NCBI GenBank assembly: GCA_019637095.1
Contig: JAHBWG010000060.1
Location: 1-59,457 of the forward strand
Reading direction: 5' to 3'
Length of the DNA: 59,457 bases
DNA from: Sandaracinaceae bacterium
GTDB taxonomy: Bacteria; Myxococcota_A; Polyangia; Polyangiales; Sandaracinaceae
Shown here: one piece after another, positions 58,721 to 59,457 of the stretch
Layout of the letters: every line of letters starts with the position of its first letter
How positions within the stretch are numbered: position 1 is the first letter of the stretch
Notes under the pieces: model-generated
What the model was told of the DNA's origin: nothing
Databases searched by the model: none
What the model saw: only the letters and a program-made list of their open reading frames with translations
Made by a program: the position numbers and the translations under genes

Positions 58721-59457
58721 TCACAAGAGCCGGTCCCGCCAGGTGCGCGGCGTCTGCTCGGTGACGATCTCGAGCGGGAGGTCGTACGCGAACGGGCGGG
58801 TGCCTCGCGCGCGGACGTAGTCGACGATGTCGCGCAGGGCGTCGTCGACGGTGCCCTCGGGCGCGTAGCCGAGCCGCGCGCGGGCGAGGTCGGCCGAGCA
58901 GGTGGCGAGCTTCACCTCGCGCGGGCGGTCGGGGACGTGGATCGGCGCGAGCTCGGAGAAGCCGACGAGCGCGGCGATCCTCTTCGCGAGCTCGAGCACG
59001 GTGATGAAGCCGTCGTCGGGGCCGACGTTGACGGTGAGCCCGTCGAGGCCGGGCTCGAGCGCGAGCTGCGCGAGCAGGTCGACGACGTCGCTCACCGGGC
59101 TGAAGCAGCGCTTCTGGAGCCCGTCGCCGTACACGTACGGCTGCCGGCCCTGGAGCATGAGGTTGACCATGATCGAGGCGACGTTGCGGTACGGGTCGTC
59201 GTACTTCTGGCGCGCGCCGATGATGTTGTGCGGCACCGCGACGACGCGCTCGACGCCGTGCGTGGTGCAGAGGTTCTCGAGGAGCTGCTCGCCGGTGACC
59301 TTGGCGATGCCGTACGGGTCGACCGGCGCGGGAGGCATGTCCTCGCGGAACGGGACGGGGGCGGCGCCGTAGCGCGCCATCGACGAGCAGTAGACGATGC
59401 GCTTGGCGCCGTTGGCGATCGCGGCGGTGAACGTGGCGACCGAGGCCTGGACGTTCG
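58721..59457 (-). CDS. NAD-dependent epimerase/dehydratase (partial, 5' end off window)
   Basis: At least 245 aa visible, continuing past 59457. IVYCSSMARYG carries the active-site Ser region, DPYGIAKVTGEQL the Tyr-x-x-x-Lys catalytic pair, and HNIIGARQKYDDPYRNVASIMVNLM the substrate region of extended SDR sugar epimerases (UDP-glucose 4-epimerase/WbpP-like). Probably makes a nucleotide sugar for the neighbouring glycosyltransferase. Confidence 0.88.
   Translation of the reverse strand, partial: NVQASVATFTAAIANGAKRIVYCSSMARYGAAPVPFREDMPPAPVDPYGIAKVTGEQLLENLCTTHGVERVVAVPHNIIGARQKYDDPYRNVASIMVNLMLQGRQPYVYGDGLQKRCFSPVSDVVDLLAQLALEPGLDGLTVNVGPDDGFITVLELAKRIAALVGFSELAPIHVPDRPREVKLATCSADLARARLGYAPEGTVDDALRDIVDYVRARGTRPFAYDLPLEIVTEQTPRTWRDRLL

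Overview
This is a very G+C-rich, gene-dense bacterial chromosome segment. Three features point to Myxococcota, most likely a Sandaracinus-like Polyangia relative: many Asp/Gly-rich lipoproteins with MopE-type Cys/Asp repeats, an AgmX/PglI-type C-terminal protein, and a carbamoyltransferase/SxtJ/SGNH locus. The assignment rests on gene content only. No rRNA, tRNA or CRISPR array was seen.

Layout. (1) 68-8684: a leftward type I-G (formerly I-U) CRISPR-Cas effector operon, cas3-csx17-csb1-csb2, with every junction overlapping. A WYL-domain regulator lies upstream. Adaptation genes and array would lie beyond the left edge. (2) 8787-12281: a leftward ArsR-rhodanese / MFS-rhodanese / FAD-oxidoreductase operon with a palindromic operator candidate; it looks like a sulfur-stress module. 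(3) 12355-14515: a zinc-ribbon protein, a coiled-coil membrane protein and a nucleotidyltransferase-like protein. (4) 14554-22625: an SGNH-SGNH-SxtJ-carbamoyltransferase operon and a 54-aa DUF5989-type membrane protein, separated from each other by an oppositely oriented 1072-aa glycine-rich protein gene. (5) 22775-25697: MDR oxidoreductase, AraC and LysR regulators, with a perfect bidirectional hairpin terminator. (6) 25836-34130: TerB-like protein, several lipoproteins (one with a di-iron ferritin-like domain), a methyltransferase, a YARHG protein and a membrane protein. (7) 34230-38362: three regulators or regulator pairs with palindromes in the divergent promoters, and an AgmX-like lipoprotein. 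(8) 38409-46167: a run of lipoproteins (Lcl, MopE-repeat, VWA).

(9) 46302-55592 is a repeat-rich mobile island. It holds a duplicated and broken ParE-type toxin-antitoxin locus and two near-identical HUH (Y1/RAYT-like) transposase genes in 1129-bp tandem, with a third 3' fragment. At least seven copies of a ~150-bp dispersed repeat are interleaved with them. The island also has an IS21 end relic with eight short repeats, a lower-G+C orphan gene, and a complete four-gene IS21-type element carrying ParB-like and zinc-finger accessory genes. (10) 55984-59457: a Sel1-repeat membrane protein, a small membrane protein, a GT2 glycosyltransferase and the start of a sugar-epimerase locus running off the right edge.

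Most interesting: the transposase/repeat array with its TA footprints, the IS21 element with ParB, the rhodanese-fused operon, and the split carbamoyltransferase locus.
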